NCBI RefSeq assembly: GCF_009730915.1
Contig: NW_024086627.1
Coordinates: 32,950 to 96,949, forward strand
Reading direction: 5' to 3'
DNA: 64,000 bases
From: Dioscorea cayenensis subsp. rotundata
Lineage: Eukaryota > Streptophyta > Magnoliopsida > Dioscoreales > Dioscoreaceae
This document shows, piece by piece, positions 43,639-54,164 of the stretch; position 1 is the stretch's first letter; each line of letters opens with the position of its first letter. The notes beneath the pieces were generated by a model. The model saw only the letters and a program-made list of their open reading frames with translations. It had not been told where the DNA came from and searched no databases. The position numbers and the translations under genes were made by a program.

Positions 43639-45458
43639 TGCTTGTTGACCTATTTTCCAACTAATGGGGTCCTCTGATCACCAAAATTATCTCTTTAGGA
43701 AAATTACGAAAATGGCCCCACCTAGGTCATCGCATCCCACTTGTCCAGGTAGGCGCAAGCTAGCTCATCAATCAGGTCCACATCAGGTTCAAACGCGAAG
43801 ACATAGGTCGGGTTCGAGATGCGGGAATGTGTGCCAATCTCCTCGTATTCGAGTTAGCACAACTATTTGGAGGGGCACAAGGGCTGTCACATTCAAGCAT
43901 TCTGACTTGTGCATATAGAACAAGAACTCCACCAACATGTCAGCTATTAAAGAAGCAAAGCGATCCACGACGTAAACGTGAGCCCGTTTGCGTTACCTCG
44001 ATGACAGCATGAATTCGGCAGTATTTCTGGCCGGTACTGTAGCAAGAATTCTTTACCAGCACTATTCACAACCGGCCCAGAAAACAGGAAAGCAGAGAAT
44101 CCACACGGGCGTGTGGAAGGAAATTCCACACCCTCGTGTGAAAAATCCACAAGGGCACTCGCACGGGCATGTGGATTCCCGATTCCAGCATTTTAAAAGC
44201 CAATTTTAGCCCAATTTCAGCATTATTTTCTACATATTTTCCCCAACTTGAGAGAGGATGGCGGCTAGGGTATTGAGAGGTATTGGCTAGGGCTTTGGAG
44301 AGGTTCTACGGCTCTGACATCGCGTGCCATTTGAAAGAAGGTTAGTGGGAGAGTTTTCGACAGCACCAATCCGGTGAGGTGTATCCTAGGCCGGACAATG
44401 GGACCCTTATAACGAGTAGAGGACTTTCTACAAGACCATCATCACGACTAATGAGGGAGTTTTCTATCGATGCTTTGTTTTTACATTCGATTTCATTGAT
44501 TGTATCTACCTCCATGGAGAGCTAAACCCCTAGTGGGTACTTGGGTATTTCTGACCCTAGAATGTATTCGTTTCATTGAATATCTATAATATGCTTTCAA
44601 CTAATTGATGTTCTTTTGTGAGTTCCAATCTTGGAGTCTTGATTGTATGAGTACTGCCCTAAAGTGACACTAGGGTTGAGAGTTCTTGTTGGTAACTCTT
44701 GTCAGTGAGTGACACACCATGAGAGTTAGACAAAGCTAGATTGGAGAGGGTTGAGAGGGTGAGTCGAGAGGTAGCAGAGTGTCCCCTTTCCCCTCCGGTG
44801 TGATCTATCCTACCTCCATGTTCCAAGAGTTTTTTGCGGCCATTGTATAGTGAATGGGCTAAGGGATGACCTTCCGCTTGGGCTTAGTTACGAGTGCAAC
44901 GGAGTGAAGCACTGAAGTTATTTTATTACCTAGGGCTTAATTGTGGCTAGGGATCTTCCACCTTGACCAAAGTGTTAGGTCTATATGTAGGAATAGGGTT
45001 TATCACTTGGAATCCCTAGAGGTCATTACAATTCTATGCTGGTGTGAGATTGAGAGGTTATTCAATCTTTCCTCCGGGACATGTATAGAGTTAGGCATGG
45101 GTGACCTTAGATTTAGGATAATGTAATTAAGGATTTCCATGACTCATTATTACATCAATTTGGAAGTATAATAGAGTGTTCTTGCACTTGAAACGATTGT
45201 CCTATGCAGATCAATATCTGGGTACCCCATCTTTATCGATTGCCTTACCTTCTCCTTTACTTGTGACTTCTATCTTGTTGTTTTTATTTTCATAATTTCA
45301 TATTTTGTCACACTTATCACTATTCATCTTCCACATTAGTTAAGAAACTACTCAAGTGTCTTTATTCCATACTCTCTGTTTATACAATACCCACTCATCT
45401 GGGATTATTACTTCAACACCTGTGCACTTCCGGTTTACACGCATATTCGGACGTGTCA
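43639..45458 (+). repeat. Tandem LTR unit R3 running into the LTR end (5' LTR of A6)
   Basis: Third unit to about 44925, then a normal LTR 3' part ending GGTTTACACGCAT ... ACGTGTCA at 45458. This is a different terminal sequence from A1-A4, close to LTR-D. Dyads at 44098-44175. Confidence 0.8.
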
Positions 45459-46514
45459 AGTTTTTGGCGCCGTTGCTGGGGAGTAGGCTTTTAGAGATAC
45501 TTTGCTCTTTGTTTTCTTAGCTATTCATTTATTCATTCTATTTCATATTTTCTTACTCTATCATCATTCTGATTTCTTTTTCTTTCTTTTTAGATACAGT
45601 TCCAGGTTATGACTTGAGAGAACCCCTCCATAATGATTAAAGGAGATCCCGAGCTAGAACGTACACTTAGAAGAAAAGGGAAAGGACCTGTGCAAGAACA
45701 GTCTAATCTAGCTGATTTGGAAGTAGAAGAATTTAAAAACATGGCAGAACAAAATGAGCAGCAGCAGACATTATCCGATTATGCTAAACCTTCAGTATTG
45801 TGGACACAATCAAGCATTGTGCGTACCCCAATTACAGCTCAGTGCTTCGAGCTGAAGCCGGCATTCATCCATATGTTGCAGTAATCAGCACAGTTCAATT
45901 TTTTGGCTGATGAGGATCCAAACAGTCATATAAAGAACTTTCTCGAGGTGTGTGATATGCTAAAGATAAATGGGGTAACAGATGATGCCACCAAGTTGAG
46001 AGCCTTTCCATTTTCCTTGAAAGGGAGAATGAAGCAATGGCTACACTCATTACCTAGAGCATCAATTACCACATGGGAGGAGATGGTAGAAGCTTTCTTG
46101 GCCATTATTTCCCTCCCAGAAAATCTGCAAAGCTTAGGAATGAGATCTTATCCTTTGTACAATTGGAATTGGAGTCTCTATTTGATATGTGGGAAAGGTT
46201 TAAGGAGCTCCTGAGAAAGTGCCCGCAACACTAAGTCTGGGAGTGGATGATTCTTCAGACCTTTTACAATGGTCTGAATCTGACTACAAGGCAACTCTTG
46301 GATACGGCAGCAGGATGTACCTTAGGTAGCAAGACCCCCGGTGAGACCCATTAATTAATTGAAGAAATGGGGTTAAACAGCTACCAATAGAATACCAGGG
46401 AGAAGAAAAAAGTGGTCAGTCTCCATGAAATAGATGCAGTAACTTCGTTGGCGGCTCAAGTGGAATCATTGAGTAAGAAGTTAGATCTTCTTACTTCAAA
46501 CAGAGTAGCGGCCA
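45459..46514 (+). mobile_element. A6: Athila-like internal region, 5' part
   Basis: Primer binding site TGGCGCCGTTGCTGGGGA at 45465-45482, then leader and gag. It is interrupted at 46514 by the LTR of C1 (candidate duplication GGCCA, 46510-46514). The rest is presumably right of the window. Confidence 0.8.
45610..46514 (+). pseudogene. gag fragment of A6
   Basis: Homologous to A3 gag. The normal start reads ATG-ACT-TGA here, so an early stop. Readable parts: DPELERTLRRKGKGPVQEQ (45645), DEDPNSHIKNFLEVCDMLKI, and the Retrotrans_gag core (TTWEEMVEAFLA near 46066) with a frameshift just after. TAA at 46232 and further breaks follow. Confidence 0.75.
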
Positions 46515-47853
46515 TGATCACTTCCCCGCAAGCGCACGGGATCACCAAGTAATACTCCTCGTGCGAGTACGAGGGGGTCATATTCGCAAGGGTCCGAGAA
46601 GCTACTCTTACTTCCTCTTCGCTATGTTGTTTAACCTCAAAGTTTGAATGTGATAGTGATAAAACAAATAAACAAGTAAAATGCAAAGAAAATGCTAACA
46701 ATGAAGGCAAGATATGGGGGATAATCAAGGAAAGAAAGCAGTCGTAGATGAGGATCCTCTTAGGGGCTACTAAAGTGTGCAGGATGGCAGAACTGACATA
46801 CAATTGGCTAGTTGGACCCAGAAAACCCTAGATTAGGTCAACCCAATGGTCATGGCAATTGACCCCTAATCTGCTACGAGTATTGAATACAAAATCTCTT
46901 CCGCCCAATTCCTCCTACGATTGCAATGGGAAAGGTGGTTTTCTCAAGTAAGGGTTAGAATACAAGCTAATACTTAACCCTAGAATTGGAGTGGTATAAA
47001 TACCTGATGGTCACGGTGTATTTATACGTGTTTCCCTTCCAAGCATGGTGAGTCTAACACTAGGGCAATGGTCATGCAACCTAGTATTACCTAAGAATTG
47101 ATATACCGAGTTCTCATGCATACCAAAGCATTCAAATACACCAAGCAAGGATCACAAACAAGCCAAAATACAATAGAAAGAACCAAGCATCTATACAAGC
47201 ACAAGTTCACCCACAAGGTTCACCTACATCCGGTGACCTTGGGGTTTAGTTGTTCATAGTCATCAAATACAACAAGAAATCCATGCAAACAACCAAACAA
47301 AACATGAGAAACACTCCCTCAAAGAATGAAGGCCGGAGAAGCTTCCAAAGACACCACACAAGAGGTGGCTTCTCTTGTCTTCAACCTCCTCTACACAAGC
47401 CCTAGGAGTAGATCTCGCCCAAAATCGCGCTCTCCTCATTGAATCCTCTGTGGAAATGCCCACAAAACTATACTTCTAGCTCCTATTTGGTGTGGTGGTG
47501 CTGAGCTCCAAGAAGAAGGCTTCCTTTTCTCAAAAGAAACCCTAACAATGATTATAAAGGGATGAACTCGGGCTTCCCACAGGGTGGCCTCATGCTCACA
47601 ATCTCGCCTCGCAAGGATGGTCAAAAATCACTTCTGTAAGGAAATCTAGACTTAGACTTTTTCTGAAATTTTCATGTTCCGGCCTGCTATAGTGCATGTA
47701 CAGTGCCGGGATCCAAAAATGACGTTTTCAATGTCGATTTCTTCTTACATTCCGTCGTTGAGCTCACCTAGGCCCCCTTTGTGCCTAAAACATAAAATAA
47801 AATGATTAAACCATTAAAAAGGCTTCGATTTCTCAATAAAATACAATAAACAT
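46515..47853 (-). mobile_element. C1 3' LTR, main part
   Basis: It has a TTTATAAT box (minus, near 47550) but lacks the CACGGGCGTG and CATACGG dyads. It shares only the terminal CGTGCGCTTGCGGGGAAG-like end with family B. Confidence 0.7.
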
Positions 47854-49720
47854 TGATAAGGTCCCTTTGTGTATATCCTGCAAGTGCACGGGTTTGTCGA
47901 AGTAATAATCCCGGATGAGTGGGTATCGAATCCACAGGGAGTAGGGAATAAAAACACTTAATCCGCTTCTTAGCTATGTGAAAGATCAATAGTGATAAGT
48001 GTGACAATGATTGAATTCTCAAAAGTAAAAAAACCGAGTTAGAAAGCACAAGTAAAGGAGGAGGTAAGGCAATCGATAAAGATGGGGTACTCGGATATTG
48101 CTCCGCCTAGGATGATCGTTTTAAGTGCAAGAACCCTTTATTGTGCTTCCTAATTGATGCAATGGTGAGTCATGAAAATCCTTAAATACATAGTCCCCAA
48201 CCTAAGGTCAACTATGCCTAACTCTATACATGTCCCAGAGGAGAGATTAGATAACCTCTCAACATCGCACTCGAATAGAGTTGCAATGAGCTCTAGGGAT
48301 TCAAAGTGATAAATCTCTTCCTAATTATAGACCTAACACTTTGGTCCAGGTGGAAGGTCCCTAACCACAATTAACCCCTAGATACTAAGATCACCTCAAC
48401 ACTTCACTCCATTGCACACGCAACTAAGCCCCAGCGGAGGGTCATCCCTTAGACCATGCACTCTATTATAGCCGCAAAGAACTCGAGGAACGGAGGTACA
48501 ATCTATCACGTCGGAGGGGAAAGGGGACGCTCCTGTACCTCTCGACTCACCCTCTCAACCCTTTCCAACCTAGCTTTGTCTAACGCTCGTGGTGTGTCAC
48601 CCACTCACAAGGTTACCAACAAGAACTCTCAACCCTAGTGTCACTCTAGGGGAAATGTTCATACAATCAAGCATTCAAGGTTGGAACTCACAACAAACAT
48701 CAATTAATTGAAAGCATAATAAAGAGATTCAATGAAACAAATACATCCTAGGGTTCACAAATACCCAAGTACCCACTAGGGGTTTAGCTCTCCATGGAGC
48801 TAAGTACAATCAAAGATATAGAATATAAAAGCAATGAATCCATAGAGAAACCCACTCGATAGTCGTGTCGATAGTCTTGTGGAAATTCCTTTACTCGTCA
48901 TCCAAGGATTCCCTTGTCCGGTATAGGATACGCCTCGACGGAAGCACCCCTACCAACCTTCTTCCTCAAGAATGACGATGTCGGAGCCGTAGAAAACCTC
49001 CAAAACCATAGCCAATACCTCTCAAAACCCTAGCCGAAACCCTCACTCAAGTTGGAAAAAAGATGGAGAAAAGAATGCGGAAATCGGTGCTGAATCGGCT
49101 TTAAATAGGGCTGGAATCGGTCGACCACACGGGCATGTGGATCTTTCACACGTCTATGTGGAATTTCCACACGGGCGTGGATAATTTCCACACGCCCGTG
49201 TGGGTTCTCTGAATTCCTGTTTTCTCAGCCGGCTGTGAACAGTGTTGTTACAGTACTTTGCTACAGTGCTCTGCTACAGTATATAGCCTGAATAGCTTCC
49301 CGAATCTATGCTTTCATCTGGGTAACGCAAACGGGCACACGTTCACGTCGTGGATCACTTGCTTCTTCAATGATAGACAAGTTGGTGGAGCTCTTGTTCT
49401 ATGTGCATAAGTCAGAATGCTCGAGTGTGACTGCCCTTGTGCCCCTCCAAATTGATATGCCAACTCGAATACGAGGAGGTTGGCACACACTCTAGTATCT
49501 CACACCTGACCTTTGTCTTCGCGTTTGAACTTTAGCAAGATTTTCCCCAAAATCGGTGCATTATGATCCACATTGGCTTCTTTCCTTCATAATCGGCCTT
49601 ACAACCCTACCTGCACGAAAGTAACATAAAACACACACATATTAGTGTAAAAACCCAAGAAAAGTAATGCTCAACATAAGGAAAGAATGCTTCGCATTAA
49701 TATCACACAAGCACTTATCA
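47854..49720 (-). mobile_element. S2: family-A solo LTR inside the C1 LTR
   Basis: 1867 bases with perfect AACAT duplications (47849-47853, 49721-49725). Dyads at 49121-49205. Same length as S1. Confidence 0.92.
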
Positions 49721-50564
49721 AACATGCGCATTGGTACGTAAAATACGTACATTTAGACATTTATCAAACATCCCCACACCTAAGCGTTTGCTTGTCCCCA
49801 AGCAAACAAAAATGAAGAATAGGGGCAAGAAGATAAATGGCTAAATGCATGACCTCAAGCTCAAGCGTAAAGGACTCCACAAGCACGAATGGACAGAAAT
49901 CAAGACGTGAGTTGTTCAATGAATAATGAAGTGATAATAGTTATGTGTTATCTAGAGTGCTCCTGTGAGTGTGTGTGCTAACTCCCCCTTAACCTCCACA
50001 CCCTTGATTACCCCAAGATGCCCATTCACCCCACACAAAATGAAAATGACATTAAGACGCTTAAGACATCCTTAATACGCAATTAAGAATCCTCTATTTC
50101 CTAGGTAAAACTCTAACTTTCAAGTGGCTACGTAGCAAGCATCAGGGGAACAAGAGAGATACTTTATTTCTTTCACACATATATACAACATACACCTTTT
50201 TTTTTCTGAGTCCGACTAACGTAGACTGCACAAACATTTTTACAATCTTTCTGAAGGATGCACATGCTGATTAGGCATAAGAGCCACCCAACGTACTCGA
50301 ATACAGTCTACATAGACGCATTCATGCTATACTAGCAGAGGAATACTGTCATAGACTCTTTCTTTTTCTTTTCACATGCACATTCTATATCTCATGTCCC
50401 CACGTATAAAACTTGCTACAATAGTTCACTTTAAGGTAGAGAAAACAACAAAGGAACTCAAAAGCGCTTAAAAGTGCATTGAAGATAGAATTTAACAAAT
50501 TAATGCAAAAATCATAATGATGGGTTGGTTGGAGTGTACAAGGAGAAAGTGCCCGTGAACATGT

Positions 50565-52249
50565 TGACAAGGTCCCCTTGCGTATATCCCGTAAGTGCAC
50601 GGGTTTGTCGAAGTAATAATCCTGGATGAGCGGGTATCATATCCACAGGGAGTAGGGAATAAAAACACTTAATTCGCTTCTTAGCTTTGTGAAAAATGAA
50701 TAGTGATATGTGTGATAATGATTCAGTTCTCAAAAGTAAAAACAACAAGTAAGAGAGCAGAAATAAAGGAGAAGGTAAGACAATCGATAAAGATGGGGCA
50801 CCCGGATATTGCTCCACCTAGGACAATCATTTCAAGTGCAAGAACCCTCTATTATGCTTCCTAATCAATTCAAGTGAGTCGTGAAAATCCTAAATTACAT
50901 AGTCCCAAATCTAACTCTATACATGTCCTGGAGGAGAGATTGAATAACCTCTCAACCTCGCACTCACATAGAATTGCAATAAGTTCTAGGGATTCCAATT
51001 GATAAATCTATTTCTAATTGTATACCTAACCCTTTGGTCCAGGTGGAAGGTCTCTAACCACAATTAAGCCGTAGATACTAAGATCACTTCTGCGCTTCAC
51101 TCCGTTGCACCAGCAACTAAGCCCCAGTGGAAGGTCATCCCTTAGACCATTCACTCTATTGTGGCCGCAAAGAACTCGAGGAACGGAGGTAGAATCTATC
51201 ACGTAGGAGGGGAAACGGGACGCTCCTGTACCTCTCTACTCACCCTCTCAACCTTCTCCAACCTAGCTTTGTCTAACGCTCGTGGTGTGTCACTCACTCA
51301 CAAGGTTACGAACGAGAACTCTTAACCCTAGTGTCACTCTAGGGGAAATGTTCAAACAATCAAGCAATCAAGGTTGGAACTCACAATAAACATCAATTAA
51401 TTGAAAGCATAATAAAGAGATTCAATGAAACAAATACATCCTAGGGTTCACAAATACCCAAGTACCCACTAGGGGTTTAGCTCTCCATGGAGCTAAGTAC
51501 AATCAAAGAAATAGAATGTAAAAGCAATGAATCCATAGAAAACACCCTCGATAGTCATGTCAATGGTCTTGTGGAAAGTCCTCTACTCGTCGTCCAAAGA
51601 TTCCCTTGTCCGGTATAGGATATGCCTCGATGGAAGCTCCCCTACCAACCTTCTTCCAAAGAGATGACGATGTCGGAGCCGTAGAACCTCTCCAAAACCT
51701 AGCTAATACCTCTCAAAACCCTAGCCGAAGCCCTTTCTCAAGTTGGGGAAAAGATGCAGAAAAGAATGCTGAAATCGGGGCTGAATTAGCTTTAAATAGG
51801 GCTGGAATCGGGGATCCACATGTCCCTGTAGATGCCCGTGTGGATTCTCTGTTCTACAGCTTTCTCGGCCGGCTGTGAACAGTGCTGCTATGCTTCTTCA
51901 ATGATGGAAAAGTTGGTAGAGATATTGTTCTATATGCATAAGTTAGAATGCTTGAGTATGACTGCCCTTGTGCCTCTCCAAATGGTTATGCTCACTCAAA
52001 TACGAGGAGGTTGGCACACCCTCTAACATCTCACACCCGACCTATGTCTTCGCGTTTGAACCTTAGCAAGATTTCCTACAAATCGGTGCATTATGATCCA
52101 CATTGGCTTCTTTCCTTCATAATCGGCCTCATAACCCTACCTGCATAAAAGCAACATAAAAACACACATATTAGTGTAAAACCCCTAGAAAGGTAATGCT
52201 TAACATAAGGAAAGAATGCTTTGCATTCATATCGCACAAGCACTTATCA
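50565..52249 (-). mobile_element. 3' LTR of A7
   Basis: 1685 bases, TGACAAGG ... CACTTATCA on plus. About 180 bases shorter than S1 and S2, mostly from loss in the dyad and CTGTAGCA region (near 51810-51890). Confidence 0.85.
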
Positions 52250-52290
52250 AACTCCCCCACACTTAAGCTTTTGCTTGTCCTCAAGCAAAA
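52250..52290 (-). other. Hairpin and polypurine tract of A7
   Basis: Minus strand TTTGCTTG-AGGA-CAAGCAAA then GCTTAAGTGTGGGGGAGTT directly at the LTR. This is the best-preserved family-A copy of the module. Confidence 0.8.
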
Positions 52291-53174
52291 ATTAAACATT
52301 TTATGCATAGATGAAGGAAATATTAGAAGTGCTTAGCCTTAGGTTCACCAAAGTATGCAAAGAGAGCATTCTACAAGTAAGTAAAATTTCAACATTAAAC
52401 ATAAAAAATCGAAGCTCTAGCTAAAAACTTGAATAAAAAACGACAACAAACCCGAAATCGTGAAAGTGTGTGGACTCACTCAAGTCAACCCAAAGTATAC
52501 TCGTCAAAGCTCTAAGTACAAGGGACTTATTTATCTACAACAAGAACACAACACCAATTTCAAAGACAGTAGTAGCTTCACACATTAGAGGTGGTAGCTA
52601 AGGTGGCTTTCACACTTTAGAGGTGGTAGCTCTTTTCTACCGGAGTGGTAACTTTCACTCATCCTATAATATAGCTCTTTCTCTCTTTAGGGCATAACTA
52701 GTATCCTACTTATGAGAGTAGCTTCATACTTCATAGGTGGTAGCTGTTTCCACCCAAAATGCAATAAAAACAAGAAAACAATTTTGTTCATTCTTTTCAT
52801 TTTCAATTTTTTTTTTCAGAATTTAACATAAGAAACAACTATAACTAGTCCCTTTAACATCGAGCATGAGTTTCCAAAAGAGTTTAAAGGGTGAGTAGTG
52901 CAACGAATGTAAATCGTGCAAAAATTCCTAAAAATTCAAATAAAACTAGAGCATGAAGACATTCAATGTTGAAAATTCTTCTAAACTCAAGAATGCAATC
53001 AATGCAATTAAGGTGAACCACCATTGACTATGTGAGCATGTATATCAATCAAGAACAATAGAAAAGATGTGTGCACTATGAAACTCCCCCACTTAAGTTG
53101 TACATTGTCCCCAATGTGCACATGCAAGCTCACTCATAATGTATATCAATCAAGAATATATGTTAGAGAAGCAA
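52291..53174 (-). other. 3' UTR of A7
   Basis: Non-coding. It contains the AGCTACCACC repeats (52570-52750) and the upstream hairpin plus polypurine-like module (53084-53122: TGCACATTG-GGGA-CAATGTACA then ACTTAAGTGGGGGAG). Confidence 0.65.
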
Positions 53175-53330
53175 TCAAAATAATACTCCCCTGATACCTA
53201 GTGTCACGTTTGACGAAGCTAACTCCTTGGGAGTAGTGTTCCAACAGGTTGTGAAGCTCACACGGCCAAGTGCTGAAGCACTTTGGCCGTGCCCATGACA
53301 AAGTCTCAATTCCTAAGATGACAAGACCAT
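53175..53330 (-). pseudogene. Small conserved frame of A7, one stop
   Basis: Same 156-base frame as in A1, A2 and A4 with TGG changed to TAG at the sixth codon. The stem-loop at 53261-53291 is strong (CACGGCCAAGTGC / GCACTTTGGCCGTG with one bulge). Confidence 0.4.
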
Positions 53331-53510
53331 CTGCACGCTTACACGAGGGGGTTCAGTGAAGCTCAATAAAAACAAAATAACTCGAGTATATAAAATATAG
53401 AACACGGAATACAACTCGAGATGCAAAATGAAAATAAACTAAGAAGGAGAGTCCTTTCTGAGTGAACAAGTCCAAAATAAAGTGCATAAAGTAAAGAAAT
53501 GGAAAAATAA

Positions 53511-54159
53511 TCAAATATCGGTGTCGCGCTCTAGGTCCTCTGCCGCTGATGGTGGTGAGGACGTACATGGTAGGTCCACCGGTGCTGGTATAGGTGCTGG
53601 GGAAGATGCTGGAGGAGCTGAGGGTCTACATCTCAATAGCTGTTGTAGGAAATCGAAATGGGACATAAGATCGGTATACTGGGCTGACTGTATCACCCGG
53701 ATCTCGATGATCTCAGAATGCAATATGCCTATGGTGCTCTCGAGCTTCTCAATATAATCATAAGCTCCTGAAAGGGTACCTGGCTGTGGTGGGGTCTCGG
53801 CCACCACCGGGGCGGAATCTCCCGCTGCATCTCCTCCACCCTCAGTGGTCTCAGTGGTGGGTGTGGCCAAAATGTAAGCTCCAGGTCCATATTTGCGTAC
53901 CACTCCCATCATCCAGAGCGTATCGAGTCCAAGGAGAGAAGGAAGAACTATCTGATCGGCATACCGCATTGCAGCTCTGAACCCCATCCCCAGAATGAGT
54001 CTAGTAATGTAAGGACCAGCAAATAATACTCCTACTCTCCCACTCTGGCCCTGGTATCACATATACACCGCCACAATGTGCCCTAGATGAATGGGTACGG
54101 ACCTCACCATGGAATATAAATAAAGTAGTCCCTGCTGTCACAAAACACTAGTGTTGTCG
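53511..54159 (-). pseudogene. ATHILA ORF-1-like gene of A7, C-terminal part
   Basis: From the S3 junction to the stop (53511-53513). The block ending at 53987 encodes PSLLGLDTLWMMGVVRKYG, an acidic/proline-rich linker and the coiled YIEKLESTIGILHSEIIEIR, ending ERDTDI-stop. Upstream, 53990-54159 corresponds to the HLGHI/LYLYSMV region but is out of frame. Confidence 0.75.
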
Positions 54160-54164
54160 CCACG

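Larger units (their letters stand above)
46515..50564 (-). mobile_element. C1: family-C element, 3' LTR and 3' UTR, reversed
   Basis: The LTR (46515-47853 plus 49726-49766, split by S2) reads on the minus strand TGATAAATGTCTAAATG ... GGGAAGTGATCA. Inside lie the hairpin GTTTGCTTG-GGGA-CAAGCAAAC and the tract TTAGGTGTGGGGATGTT (49767-49805), then a 3' UTR with the GTCCGACTAACGTAGACTGC block (from 50211) shared with B1. The rest of C1 is separated by A7. No coding region is visible. Confidence 0.75.
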
